Assembly: GCF_000334155.1 (NCBI RefSeq)
Contig: NZ_ANNK01000167.1
Coordinates: 1-40,610, forward strand
Direction of reading: 5' to 3'
DNA: 40,610 nt
Origin: Halalkalibacterium ligniniphilum
Lineage (GTDB): Bacteria; Bacillota; Bacilli; Bacillales; Bacillaceae_D
Part shown: piece by piece, positions 17,802-25,807 of the stretch
How the letters are laid out: every line of letters starts with the position of its first letter
Position numbering within the stretch: the first letter of the stretch is position 1
The notes under the pieces: model-generated
The model's input: the letters and a program-made list of their open reading frames with translations, nothing else
The model's database searches: none
Told to the model about the DNA's origin: nothing
Made by a program: the position numbers and the translations under genes

Positions 17802-19214
17802 TCATGTCTTCATGCGTCGCTGCATTTGTTCAATGCTTGGTTCAAACGTTATTGCTAGAAAAGAAGTTGGCCCCTCAGAACGGGATTGCTCCTGTAAACG
17901 GTACAAACCAGGAATCCAAAGAATCTTTCCCTTCCCATCAGTTACAATCGGCCAACAATTTCGTAAGCCTTTCTCAACCTTTTCATCAATAAATAAACGG
18001 TTCACTTTTTTTGACCCTTGCTTAGTTTGTAATGAAACTCGATCCCCTGGGAGACGACTGCGTATGATTAATGGCAGTTCAAGGTCACTTACACTGAAAG
18101 AAAATTGAGCCTTTGTGTCTGATGCTTTTTTTTGCGTCAAAAGTTCAGCTTTGAAACGACCGACCGACGTTAGGAGTTCGCCAGGAACAGAGAGGGTTTG
18201 AGTAAGAAAAGGTATGGTATTTCGATAAAACGAACATTCAAACCGTTCATAGACCCTTTTTACAACAAGTCCTTCAGGAAGGTGCACTTCTTTGGACGGT
18301 GCTTTTCCGTTAATGAGTTCAAGAATACGTTCAATATGTATAGACGTATGAAAGGGTGAAAATTTTCCATAAAGATAATTTAATATTAGATGAATCATTC
18401 TCCTTTGTAAAGGGAGGGAAGCTTGAAGAAAAAGCACTCGATCGATTGTCATCTTTTGTTCATTTTTTTCAAGGGTCGCTTCTGACAAGGATTGTTCTGC
18501 TAATTGCAACAAGAACGTTTCATCATCCTGCTTCCATTCACTTAAACGTTGGAAGTGAACATGAGCCTGGGGGTTTTCCGCCTTAATAAAAGGAAGGAGC
18601 TGTTGACGAAACCGATTTCTCGTATAAGCCGGTGACTGGTTGCTTGAATCCCGCCGCGGTAAAATTCCAGTGTCCTTACAATATTGCTCAATTTGTGCCT
18701 TCGTTATTCTTAAAAACGGTCGAATCAGCGTTCCTGTTCCAAAAGGCCGTTGTACGGGAATTCCGCCTTTACTTAAGGTATACGAACCTCGAACTTGTTT
18801 CATGAGAATTGTTTCAATTTGATCGTCCCCATGATGGGCTGTTGCAACAAACTGAGCCCTCTTTTCAACCATCACGTCCTTCAACCATTCATAGCGGCAT
18901 TCTCTTGCGGCAACCTGTATGCTATCACCTGTCTGCTGTTGATATTCACGTACGTCTAGCTTTTTCGTTACAACCGGTATCCGATACAATTCACAAAACC
19001 GCAAGATGTATGCCCAATCCTCGTCTGCCTCCTTTGCCCTGAGTTGATGATGGGCATGGGCTGCAATCACTTGGAGGTTATATCGCTCTCTTTCTGTATG
19101 TAAAAAGTGAAGGAGAGCCATGGAATCCGGACCACCAGAAACAGCAACAACAACCGTTCCACCGTCTTTGAAAAGATCTTGGTGTTGAATAAAATTATGA
19201 ACGTCGTGTCTCAT
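17802..19214 (-). CDS. tilS: tRNA(Ile)-lysidine synthase
   Basis: Attaches lysine to the wobble C of tRNA-Ile(CAU), changing it from Met to Ile specificity; essential. The 470-residue protein has the N-type ATP pyrophosphatase loop VVVAVSGGPDSMALLHFL near residues 22-39, AAHAHHQLRAKEADED, the TAHHGDDQIETILM segment, and RRDSSNQSPAYTRNRFR. TilS substrate-binding and C-terminal domains follow (LPGDRVSLQTKQGSKKVNRLFID). Length matches B. subtilis TilS (472). ATG at 19214 (MRHDVHNFIQ) is chosen. AAGGAGG lies about 14 nt upstream, again long. The start overlaps the preceding exporter gene by 20 nt, so translation is coupled. Confidence 0.95.
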   Translation of the reverse strand: MRHDVHNFIQHQDLFKDGGTVVVAVSGGPDSMALLHFLHTERERYNLQVIAAHAHHQLRAKEADEDWAYILRFCELYRIPVVTKKLDVREYQQQTGDSIQVAARECRYEWLKDVMVEKRAQFVATAHHGDDQIETILMKQVRGSYTLSKGGIPVQRPFGTGTLIRPFLRITKAQIEQYCKDTGILPRRDSSNQSPAYTRNRFRQQLLPFIKAENPQAHVHFQRLSEWKQDDETFLLQLAEQSLSEATLEKNEQKMTIDRVLFLQASLPLQRRMIHLILNYLYGKFSPFHTSIHIERILELINGKAPSKEVHLPEGLVVKRVYERFECSFYRNTIPFLTQTLSVPGELLTSVGRFKAELLTQKKASDTKAQFSFSVSDLELPLIIRSRLPGDRVSLQTKQGSKKVNRLFIDEKVEKGLRNCWPIVTDGKGKILWIPGLYRLQEQSRSEGPTSFLAITFEPSIEQMQRRMKT

Positions 19215-19644
19215 ATCGTTGTCCGATCCCTCCTTTCCCAAACGAGAAAATAGAAAGGGCAAAGACTAATCCACCAGCAATTGCTCCTGCTTGTAACATT
19301 GTTTCAATACCAAGCTGGAGGCCAAGGATGTAATCGCCATCTACAAAGGCAAGCATTGTAAAATAAGCACGACTTCCTGGAACAAGGGGAATGATACCCG
19401 GGATACTAAATGTGGTCACAGGAACCCGATAACGCTTTGCCAACAGGTGAGCGATCGTCGCGCCTACAAGGGAAGCAACAGCTGTTGCGAAAACGGTAGA
19501 CACATCGTATTCAGGCAATGTTCTGTAAATATACCATGCCACTGCCCCAATTATACCACCGAGCCATATCGCTTTTTTGGGAACGTTAAAGATAATTCCA
19601 AAGGCGACAGTCGCTATAAAACAAAACACGAGCTCTACAATCAT
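19195..19644 (-). CDS. ThrE-type exporter, small membrane subunit (YjjB-like)
   Basis: A 149-residue integral membrane protein with about four or five hydrophobic helices (LVFCFIATVAFGIIF; AIWLGGIIGAVAWYIY; VFATAVASLVGATIAHLLA; TFSIPGIIPLVPGSRAYFTM; AGAIAGGLVFALSIFSF). The IPGIIPLVPGSRAYF motif is typical of the ThrE/YjjB (DUF3815) half of threonine/serine exporters. ATG at 19644 is preferred, because the GTG at 19653 abuts the AGGGG ribosome binding site. It is paired with the gene upstream, 18 nt away, and overlaps tilS. The pair is not at this position in B. subtilis. The substrate is inferred from family only; succinate export has been described for the E. coli YjjPB pair. Confidence 0.85.
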   Translation of the reverse strand: MIVELVFCFIATVAFGIIFNVPKKAIWLGGIIGAVAWYIYRTLPEYDVSTVFATAVASLVGATIAHLLAKRYRVPVTTFSIPGIIPLVPGSRAYFTMLAFVDGDYILGLQLGIETMLQAGAIAGGLVFALSIFSFGKGGIGQRYETRRS

Positions 19645-19662
19645 CAGATGCACTCCCCTCTT

Positions 19663-20418
19663 TTATAATAAAAGCGCAATGGCTAAAGCGATCCCTGTAG
19701 CAATCGCAAGCGACGTAATCACACATTCAGCCCCTCGGCTAACTCCTGCCACAAGATCACCTGATATTAAATCACGAACGGAGTTGGTTAATGGAACACC
19801 AGGTACAAGTGGCATCAACGTTCCAATAATGACCTGATCCAAATTCTCGCCAAGTCCAAGTAAAACAAGACAGATGGCGACAATTCCACCAAGGAAGGCC
19901 GCCATAAACTCAGCAAAAAACTTCACTTTCAAATATTCTTGAAGTGTCACAACGCTTACACTAGCCATAAATCCAGCGAAAAACGCAGGAATGGTGTCGA
20001 GCAAGTCCCCGCCAAATAAATAGGAAAAGGCCCCTCCTGCCACACCTGAAGCGGTATGGACGAGAAGCGACGAATAATTCATCGGTGCTTTTACAATCTT
20101 TTGAAGCTTCTCAAATGCTTGTTCTTCATTAATATCTCCGTTTACGAACTCTCGAGACACTTGATTGACTAACGAAACTTTATTTAAATCCTGCAAGCGA
20201 TCGTCCACACGGATCATTTGCATGACATCACCATTACCTTTTTCTTCAAACGATAAAAAAATTCCTGTTGTCGTTACAAAGCTATGAACATTTCGAAAGC
20301 CAGCCGATTTTGCCATTCTCTCTAGTGTTTCTTCCACACGATAGGTTTCTGCACCGTACATGAGCATAATCTCACCTGCTAGCATACAGATATCCATCAT
20401 TCGGTCTGCCTTATTCAT
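19663..20418 (-). CDS. ThrE-type exporter, large subunit (YjjP-like)
   Basis: A 251-residue protein of the ThrE N-terminal (DUF1212/YjjP) family. The first 120 residues are soluble, with the family motifs AGEIMLMYGAETYRVEETL and FVTTTGIFLSFE. About five membrane helices follow (LLVHTASGVAGGAFSYLFGG; IPAFFAGFMASVSVVTL; FMAAFLGGIVAICLVLLGL; VIIGTLMPLVPGVPLTNSVRDLISGD; VITSLAIATGIALAIALLL). It works with the small subunit to form one exporter. ATG at 20418 (MNKADRM) has GGAGGC 7 nt upstream; the frame to 20439 passes through the ribosome binding site. It lies 34 nt after yabT. The export substrate (an amino acid or dicarboxylate) cannot be read from the sequence. Confidence 0.87.
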   Translation of the reverse strand: MNKADRMMDICMLAGEIMLMYGAETYRVEETLERMAKSAGFRNVHSFVTTTGIFLSFEEKGNGDVMQMIRVDDRLQDLNKVSLVNQVSREFVNGDINEEQAFEKLQKIVKAPMNYSSLLVHTASGVAGGAFSYLFGGDLLDTIPAFFAGFMASVSVVTLQEYLKVKFFAEFMAAFLGGIVAICLVLLGLGENLDQVIIGTLMPLVPGVPLTNSVRDLISGDLVAGVSRGAECVITSLAIATGIALAIALLL

Positions 20419-20452
20419 GGAAATGCCTCCATCCTTCACTGCTACCTAAATG

Positions 20453-21424
20453 TCACATCATTTGTCCAAATAAGTATAGGATATATACCAGTAGAAGAAA
20501 AGAGATGAAAAGAAAGATTTCCACTAAATTGGAGGTTTTTTTCCCTTTCCGTTTTTTTACTTGATGGCGCAGCGGTCGAGGAGTTTTTTTTTCAGGAAAA
20601 GAATGGCCACTTACACCCCGACTCATCGCTTGAATCATCGCCTTTCGCATCGCCTCAGCATCCTCAAATTTACTCTGAAGGGCTTTTACCATGACCTCTC
20701 GATAAGGATATAGAGCTTCTTTTGAATAAATCGCTTTCTTTAATTGAAGGATTGGCTTATCCATTTGCTTTTCAAACCGCCTCGGATAGTAGCAATTAAT
20801 CATCACCATCACAATCGCAAATAAATCATAGGCAGGCTCTGCTTTTCGTGTTCCAAGCCCCCAATAGCCACGATCAAAAAATTCAGTGTACTCCTTAATC
20901 GAACGACCCATCATCGTCGTCCCACCTACATCGATCCAGCGAATCCGCGCTGGCGGACCAACAACGAGAAGATTATCTGGCTTTAAGTCGCCAAACACCC
21001 ATCCAGCTTGATGTAACCGTTTTAAATCGTCGAGAAGCTGTACAATCAAAATCCCGACCCACTCTGGTCCCCGCTTTTGCATATAATAAATGAGCTCTGT
21101 GCCTTTTAAATATTCCATAACATAAAACGGATACGTACCTGTAATTGTCACCATATCATCCACATCAAGTAAAGAAGGCCCAAGCACCTGACCTTGAACC
21201 TTACTAAAATGCTTCAATACATTTACTTCCGAGGCAATCGCCATATTGTTTTCAGCAAGCTTAATCGCCACTTGCCCTCGAGCAGAATTGGCTAAATAAA
21301 CGGTACCGGTTGCCCCAGAACCTAGCTTTCGCACGAGTTGATACGTTTGTTTATTCCATTTCCCGGTTAAACGCATCCCCCCTGGAAAATTACATACCTG
21401 GCTCTTCGAATAGCTGTTCTTCAT
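20453..21424 (-). CDS. yabT: Sporulation-associated serine/threonine kinase YabT
   Basis: Hanks-type kinase with one C-terminal membrane helix and no extracellular sensor. In B. subtilis it acts at the sporulation septum, is activated by DNA and phosphorylates RecA. The 323-residue protein has the Gly loop LGSGATGTVYLA (about 33-44), the ATP lysine in VAIKLAE, the catalytic loop WVFGDLKPDNLL, and DVG in place of DFG (IRWIDVGGTT). EPAYDLFAI follows. A very basic linker (RHQVKKRKGKKTS) precedes the tail helix LVEIFLFISFLLLVYILYLF. Phe precedes Gly-Asp where most kinases have the HRD His-Arg. The start at 21424 lies 35 nt inside yabS. The ATG at 21376 abuts its Shine-Dalgarno and is less likely. 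Confidence 0.92.
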   Translation of the reverse strand: MKNSYSKSQVCNFPGGMRLTGKWNKQTYQLVRKLGSGATGTVYLANSARGQVAIKLAENNMAIASEVNVLKHFSKVQGQVLGPSLLDVDDMVTITGTYPFYVMEYLKGTELIYYMQKRGPEWVGILIVQLLDDLKRLHQAGWVFGDLKPDNLLVVGPPARIRWIDVGGTTMMGRSIKEYTEFFDRGYWGLGTRKAEPAYDLFAIVMVMINCYYPRRFEKQMDKPILQLKKAIYSKEALYPYREVMVKALQSKFEDAEAMRKAMIQAMSRGVSGHSFPEKKTPRPLRHQVKKRKGKKTSNLVEIFLFISFLLLVYILYLFGQMM

Positions 21425-22130
21425 TATCCGCCACCAAACTCCTTCGCGGGCTGTTTTTCACAAACTTCTCCAACGCAATTCGGAGCGCTGGTCCTGTAGG
21501 AGTAATCCCACCTGAAGAAAGCTTGTGAAAAACGCCGGTTAAGGCTTGAAGCTGTGGTGTCCAATCCAAGAGCCGATCGATCTCTTTTCGTTTCCCGGGA
21601 AATGAATAAAGAGAAAAACGGTTATCCCCTATTCTTGATGTCAAGCTTATCGATAAATCAGTTAACGCTTCTTGCACCATTGGAAGCTTATTTTTCATAC
21701 TTGCACTTGTATCTATTAAGATGAGAACCTCTAAGTTTATCGTTTCACTTAATTCATCCACAACCTCCATGACTTGTCCTCGTTTTTCAGGAGAAAGACT
21801 CTCCATCTCTTGCTTTGTCCCTAAAATTTGTTGAAGCTCTTTATTCACAACCCCATGCAACGTCTGTGTCATCGCCTTTCGTGTCACCATTTGAACGGTT
21901 TTTGCCAGCTGTTTGGCATACACGATTTGACTAACTCCTCCTCCTGCTAAAGCAATTGCTTCAACCTCCTCTATCCCTTGTTGACCGAGGTGGTGATCAT
22001 CAACGACTCCGATCACATTAACGGTTATCCCTTGCTCCTTTGCTAGAGCAGCAATGGCAACTGGGTCCTCACCTTGATTTGAACAACCATCTGTTAATAG
22101 CAAAATCTGTTTTAGTGTACCTTTTCCCAT
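21390..22130 (-). CDS. yabS: YabS, von Willebrand factor A-like protein
   Basis: A 246-residue soluble protein, similar in size and place to B. subtilis YabS. The second half begins with a MIDAS-type motif in a hydrophobic strand, VLILIDTSASMKNK (DxSxS), with GGITPTGPALRIAL and its conserved Thr further on. The first half looks like the end of another VWA fold (QILLLTDGCSNQGEDP). A protein-binding, metal-dependent role is inferred; its partner may be the kinase YabT, whose gene overlaps its 3' end. It starts at ATG 22130 behind GGAGGGG. The preceding gap contains a promoter with a Spo0A-box-like sequence. Confidence 0.85.
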   Translation of the reverse strand: MGKGTLKQILLLTDGCSNQGEDPVAIAALAKEQGITVNVIGVVDDHHLGQQGIEEVEAIALAGGGVSQIVYAKQLAKTVQMVTRKAMTQTLHGVVNKELQQILGTKQEMESLSPEKRGQVMEVVDELSETINLEVLILIDTSASMKNKLPMVQEALTDLSISLTSRIGDNRFSLYSFPGKRKEIDRLLDWTPQLQALTGVFHKLSSGGITPTGPALRIALEKFVKNSPRRSLVADNEEQLFEEPGM

Positions 22131-22186
22131 TCATCGGTCCCCTCCAATTCCTCTAGTTGGTACCATCGTTTACAAGGGGGAATGGA

Positions 22187-22215
22187 TTTATACCTGTATT
22201 TATTCGTTTGTCGAA
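22187..22215 (-). promoter_or_regulatory. yabS-yabT promoter overlapping a 0A-box-like sequence
   Basis: The minus strand reads TCGACA (22209-22214), 16 bp, TATAAA (22187-22192). The -35 coincides with TTCGACA, whose complement TGTCGAA (22209-22215) is an exact match to the Spo0A box TGNCGAA. This suggests direct control by Spo0A at the start of sporulation. Confidence 0.5.
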
Positions 22216-22225
22216 CATTTCCTTG

Positions 22226-24724
22226 TCATTGTGCTTTTTTTCGAAGCAATCGTGGTGTTTTTTTATAAAGGGGAATGGCTGCCCATTTCGGTAAATTATG
22301 CTTTACTTGCGAGACGATGACGGTCATATCATCTTCGATTTGGTTATGCCCGGATCGGATAACGCGCTCCAAAATCAGATCTGCTGCTTCTTGGGGATCG
22401 TCTGTATCCAGTTCAGAGATCAAACGCTTTATCCATAATTCCTTGTTTTCAATTTGTTTAGGCGCATCAAAAATACCATCGCTCATCATAATGAGTAAAT
22501 CCCCTGCTTTTAACTGCTGACTGACCACATCAACATCAAACTCTTGGATCATCCCCATCGGTAAATTGTTTGCCTCAATTTTAATTACTCGGTTTCCTCG
22601 TTTAATAAAGCTCGGTATTGAGCCAATCTTCAGAAAATTAACTGAAGCATCTTGCAAGTCAACCATCGCCAAGTCTAAGGTTGAAAAAATTTCATCTGTT
22701 GTGCGTAAAGAAAGCACCGAGTTGATCGATTTAATCGCAACCGTTTCCTCAATTCCTGACTGGAGTACCTTTTGCAAAAGCTGCAGCGTTTCATTACTCT
22801 CAAAATGAGCGCGCTCCCCATTCCCCATTCCATCACTAATAGCAATCGCAAATTTCCCTGAGCCAAGCTCAATGGTCGAATAACTATCCCCAGATACCCA
22901 GGCTCCCCCTTTTGCGACATTCGCCACCCCCATCTTGATTTTGTACTGCTTGGCTGAGCAAAATGAGATGTGACTATACCCATTTGGATAGTACCCTCGC
23001 TCCTCCTGTTTGACGACAATCGTTTCCCCTATCATGTCTGATAACATCGGGGCAATGCATTTTTCACTTTGTCCATGCCCATTATCACTTGCTACACTCA
23101 TTTCAATTTCAATGCATCCTTTTTCAAGTCGGTAAATATCAATATGACCAATTTCTAGCCCTGCACTTCGTAGCGCTTCAAGCATTTGTTCCTCCTGTAC
23201 GTGGTGTGCCTCCTTTTCTTTTTGAATTTCTTTTGCAAAGTCTCCCATGACTCTTGAGACACCTAATAATTGATCAGCCACAAGCTTGCGACTCTCTAGC
23301 ACCTGACGCTTTAGCTTTTGGTTCACCTGGTATTGATTGTGCTCATGGTAGATGGCTTGAATTACTTTTTCTGACTTTGTACAATGTTTTTTCCATTCCT
23401 TCATAAGCACAGCATCTCTCACATGACCGTAATGCTCCGTTTCTGTCAGCAAACGCTCCATTGATTCATAGGTTTTCGAGAAGTTTTGCACCCAGCATCG
23501 TTCTTTTTTAAAGCACGTCTGACACGTTTTCTCAGTTACATTGCTCAGAAAATAATCCATTTCTTTCTCTATTTCTTCTTTTCCATCCTGTGAAGAAGGA
23601 GCAGAAAAGCTCGTGGAAAGCGTCTGAAAAAGAGTAGAGAATTGCTCAACCCGCCCTGCTGTTAGATCGCGGATCTTCCGTAAATATTGCTGTTGTTCCT
23701 TCGTATGCTCAACTGTCCCAGGGATATAACGAGAAAGCCTATCAATCCATCCCTTTGGCGTAAGGAGAAATACACCAATGGCAAGGAGGGATTCCATCAT
23801 CGTAACTTGAATATTTGCCCCCCCTTCTCCATATAATCCAATAAGCATTGTACCGACGAGAAGCCCAAGGCCTACGCCTAATTTTTTACCGTCTTTTAAA
23901 AGACCACCTAAGAGACCTGCAAATGCAAGAAGACTCATTTGATAAAGGCTTGCTACACTCGCTAAGCTTAAGATCAAACCTGTCACAACCCCTACCGTTG
24001 AACCAATTGCTGCCCCACCAACAAATGCAAACAGCAGCACCAAGTACCTGGCGAATACATGCTCAGCCGTCATGCCGTATAAAAACCAACCGACCGTTCC
24101 AGTCATCACAGAGGCAAGTAAAATGACAATACATATAATTTCTTCATTTCGTAACGGCTGCTGAATTTTTTTGGCTGTAATTAGTGGAACACTTTGCAAA
24201 AAAATCATCGTAAGGATAAAACTAAGCCCTGCTTCAACTGTGGCCATCATAAAAGCGTAATTAGATATTGCCCCTTCCAGAATATAAATAATACACAGAC
24301 GGGCAGCGATACTAGCGAGAAAGACGGTATATGGCAACATCTTCGTTCGATCCTTACGATAGTAGTCTATGATCTTTTGAACAAAAAAGTAGACAAACAT
24401 TGATGTCATTAAAAAAAAGATGCCGTTGTGATAACTTGTCATCGCACCAAGCAGTAATGCCATAGCGGCAACAGCCACCTTGTCTCGCTTTAGGACATAC
24501 ACGGCCGCCAAAAACGGAAGAGCAAATGGCGTTAATTCTGATAAAATCATTGCCCGTCCTAGCAAAAACCCTACAACGATTAACAGAAGACCCCATTGAA
24601 AAAGAAGTGCTTGTCCTAATCTGACGCACCTGTTCCAAATACGCAGCATCTGACGATTGAATCGTACCAGGCTCCCTAATCCATTCCCTGGTCCTGTCAG
24701 TTCTTTTGTCAACTTCCCTATCAT
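22226..24724 (-). CDS. spoIIE: Stage II sporulation protein E (membrane PP2C phosphatase)
   Basis: Dephosphorylates the anti-anti-sigma factor SpoIIAA to release sigma-F in the forespore, and binds FtsZ at the polar septum. The 832-residue protein has about ten N-terminal membrane helices (roughly residues 40-320, starting LLFQWGLLLIVVGFLLGRAM). A central cytoplasmic region follows, with CQTCFKKERCWVQNF. The C-terminal PP2C domain carries the metal-binding Asp motifs GDSYSTIELGSGKFAIAISD followed by GMGNG, then LLIMMSDGIFDAP and EDDMTVIV. Length matches B. subtilis SpoIIE (827). ATG at 24724 is preceded by GGGTGGTG. The upstream promoter has the long spacer typical of Spo0A-activated genes. 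Confidence 0.97.
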   Translation of the reverse strand: MIGKLTKELTGPGNGLGSLVRFNRQMLRIWNRCVRLGQALLFQWGLLLIVVGFLLGRAMILSELTPFALPFLAAVYVLKRDKVAVAAMALLLGAMTSYHNGIFFLMTSMFVYFFVQKIIDYYRKDRTKMLPYTVFLASIAARLCIIYILEGAISNYAFMMATVEAGLSFILTMIFLQSVPLITAKKIQQPLRNEEIICIVILLASVMTGTVGWFLYGMTAEHVFARYLVLLFAFVGGAAIGSTVGVVTGLILSLASVASLYQMSLLAFAGLLGGLLKDGKKLGVGLGLLVGTMLIGLYGEGGANIQVTMMESLLAIGVFLLTPKGWIDRLSRYIPGTVEHTKEQQQYLRKIRDLTAGRVEQFSTLFQTLSTSFSAPSSQDGKEEIEKEMDYFLSNVTEKTCQTCFKKERCWVQNFSKTYESMERLLTETEHYGHVRDAVLMKEWKKHCTKSEKVIQAIYHEHNQYQVNQKLKRQVLESRKLVADQLLGVSRVMGDFAKEIQKEKEAHHVQEEQMLEALRSAGLEIGHIDIYRLEKGCIEIEMSVASDNGHGQSEKCIAPMLSDMIGETIVVKQEERGYYPNGYSHISFCSAKQYKIKMGVANVAKGGAWVSGDSYSTIELGSGKFAIAISDGMGNGERAHFESNETLQLLQKVLQSGIEETVAIKSINSVLSLRTTDEIFSTLDLAMVDLQDASVNFLKIGSIPSFIKRGNRVIKIEANNLPMGMIQEFDVDVVSQQLKAGDLLIMMSDGIFDAPKQIENKELWIKRLISELDTDDPQEAADLILERVIRSGHNQIEDDMTVIVSQVKHNLPKWAAIPLYKKTPRLLRKKAQ

Positions 24725-24758
24725 TTTCCAACACCACCCATCTCAAAATCGTGCTTTT

Positions 24759-24791
24759 ATTAAATCATGATGGTTGTTAAGAATTTGTCAA
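24759..24791 (-). promoter_or_regulatory. spoIIE promoter with 21-bp spacer
   Basis: The minus strand reads TTGACA (24786-24791, perfect -35), then 21 bp, then TTTAAT (24759-24764). A 21-22 bp spacer is the hallmark of the Spo0A-activated sigma-A promoters spoIIG and spoIIE. A degenerate 0A box (TGACAAA, 24784-24790) overlaps the -35. Confidence 0.75.
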
Positions 24792-24817
24792 AATGGCAAC
24801 GGAGATCCAAAAATTTC

Positions 24818-24834
24818 TTCGACGGCTTTCGGTA
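24818..24834 (-). promoter_or_regulatory. Two tandem Spo0A-box-like sequences upstream of spoIIE
   Basis: The minus strand reads TACCGAA (24828-24834) and CGTCGAA (24818-24824), each one mismatch from TGNCGAA, spaced exactly 10 bp so that both face the same side of the helix. They lie 26 bp upstream of the -35. Confidence 0.6.
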
Positions 24835-24989
24835 AAAACAGAAAGGGTTTTTCAATTCCCCGTACATTCAATGGTTCTTGGTCTGCATTTGCTAAGAGAT
24901 TCTAATGGACGCTGATGAAATGTGAAGAAAAAAAATAAGCATAAAAACAGAAGATAGAGGGAATGAGGATTAGTGGAGGAATAAATGTC
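24835..24989. other. Spacer between spoIIE promoter and tRNA terminator
   Basis: No gene or convincing regulatory signal was seen here. A short plus-strand frame starting at 24984 behind GGAGGA runs into the antisense of the tRNA and is rejected. Confidence 0.5.
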
Positions 24990-24990
24990 A

Positions 24991-25023
24991 AAAAATAAAA
25001 AAACCTGCACATATATGCGCAGA
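24991..25023 (-). terminator. tRNA-Met terminator
   Basis: The minus strand forms CTGCGCATATATGTGCAG (25005-25022), a self-complementary stem with one G-T pair, followed by GGTTTTTTTATTTTTTG. It lies 18 nt after the encoded CCA. Confidence 0.85.
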
Positions 25024-25040
25024 TTACCTAATAACATGTA

Positions 25041-25117
25041 TGGTAGCGGCGGAGGGAATCGAACCCCCGACCTCACGGGTATGAACCGTACGCTCTAGCC
25101 AGCTGAGCTACACCGCC
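25041..25117 (-). tRNA. tRNA-Met (anticodon CAT), CCA encoded
   Basis: The minus strand folds as a full cloverleaf: acceptor GGCGGTG/CGCCGCT, D-arm GCTC...GAGC, anticodon arm TACGG-TTCATAC-CCGTG with anticodon CAT, and T-arm GGGGG-TTCGATT-CCCTC, then A73 and an encoded CCA (25041-25043). The acceptor starts with a G-T pair, not the mismatch of an initiator tRNA, so this is elongator tRNA-Met. tRNA-Ile with lysidine also has a CAT anticodon, but B. subtilis carries a tRNA-Met at this same place between yabR and spoIIE. Confidence 0.95.
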
Positions 25118-25151
25118 TTATGATTTGCTTTCATTTGTTGCGACAAGTAAT

Positions 25152-25180
25152 AATATACAAGTTCTTGGCCTTTTCGTCAA
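25152..25180 (-). promoter_or_regulatory. tRNA-Met promoter (sigma-A)
   Basis: The minus strand reads TTGACG (25175-25180), 17 bp, TATATT (25152-25157), about 40 bp before the tRNA. This is near consensus. Confidence 0.8.
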
Positions 25181-25250
25181 CCCTTTTTTAAGAATAAAGT
25201 TTCCCCTCTTCAGCAAGGGCTCCTGTATTTCTTGTTTTCCACATTGACTG

Positions 25251-25281
25251 AAGAAAGACAAGCTGTGCTTGTCTTTCTTCC
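25251..25281. terminator. Strong hairpin after yabR
   Basis: A perfect 14-bp stem, GAAGAAAGACAAGC (25251-25264) with GCTTGTCTTTCTTC (25268-25281), has a 3-nt loop, 29 nt after the yabR stop. The T-rich part is inside the arm (TCTTTCTTC), with little T-run after it. It probably terminates yabR. Confidence 0.7.
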
Positions 25282-25310
25282 ACCTAATCTATTCTATGTG
25301 AGCAGCAAGT

Positions 25311-25757
25311 CTATCCTCGGCGGGCACCACGGCCCCCACGCTTTGATTCGGTTTGTCTTTTGATTGCCGTTAGCCGTTCTTCACTATCCTTTAAGAAGCG
25401 ATTCATTTTATCTTCAAAGGATAACGTTGGACGATTGTTCGGGCGATTCCCCCGTCCCCCGCCATTAGAAGGACGAGAAGATCGTTGAGAAGATGATTGT
25501 GGTCTTGCAGGACGTTCAGGGCTGTCTTTCGTTTTACGAATGGATAGACCAATCTTCCCATCCTTTTCAACGTTCACAACCTTAACCTCAACTTCTTGAC
25601 CAACGGTTAGAAACTCGTTAATGTCTTTCACATAATTATCAGCGACTTCGCTGATGTGGACAAGGCCTGTCGTGCCGCCTGGTAGTTCAACGAACGCTCC
25701 GAAATGGGTGATACCAGTAACCTTGCCCTGTACCTTGCTGCCTACTTCTATTGACAT
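25311..25757 (-). CDS. yabR: S1-domain RNA-binding protein YabR
   Basis: A 148-residue protein with one S1 RNA-binding domain at residues 5-75 (GSKVQGKVTGITHFGAFVEL, TGLVHISEVADNYVKD, VEVKVVNVEKDGKIGLSIRK). A Ser/Pro/Arg/Gly-rich flexible linker follows (about 76-110), and a basic tail ends RGGRGARRG. It resembles the S1 domain of PNPase and B. subtilis YabR (128 residues). It probably binds RNA or ribosomes; the exact role is unknown to me. It has its own promoter overlapping the end of divIC. The ATG at 25757 lies 13 nt from AAGGAGG, longer than usual. Confidence 0.93.
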   Translation of the reverse strand: MSIEVGSKVQGKVTGITHFGAFVELPGGTTGLVHISEVADNYVKDINEFLTVGQEVEVKVVNVEKDGKIGLSIRKTKDSPERPARPQSSSQRSSRPSNGGGRGNRPNNRPTLSFEDKMNRFLKDSEERLTAIKRQTESKRGGRGARRG

Positions 25758-25807
25758 TGTAAAAATAGATCCTCCTTAAAATATCTGAGAATATTCATTT
25801 TTGCTAT

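Noticed and set aside
24984-25097. Short plus-strand frame behind GGAGGA, reading across the tRNA
   Set aside because: The ribosome binding site looks good, but the frame runs through the tRNA terminator and the antisense of tRNA-Met. Chance is the simplest explanation.
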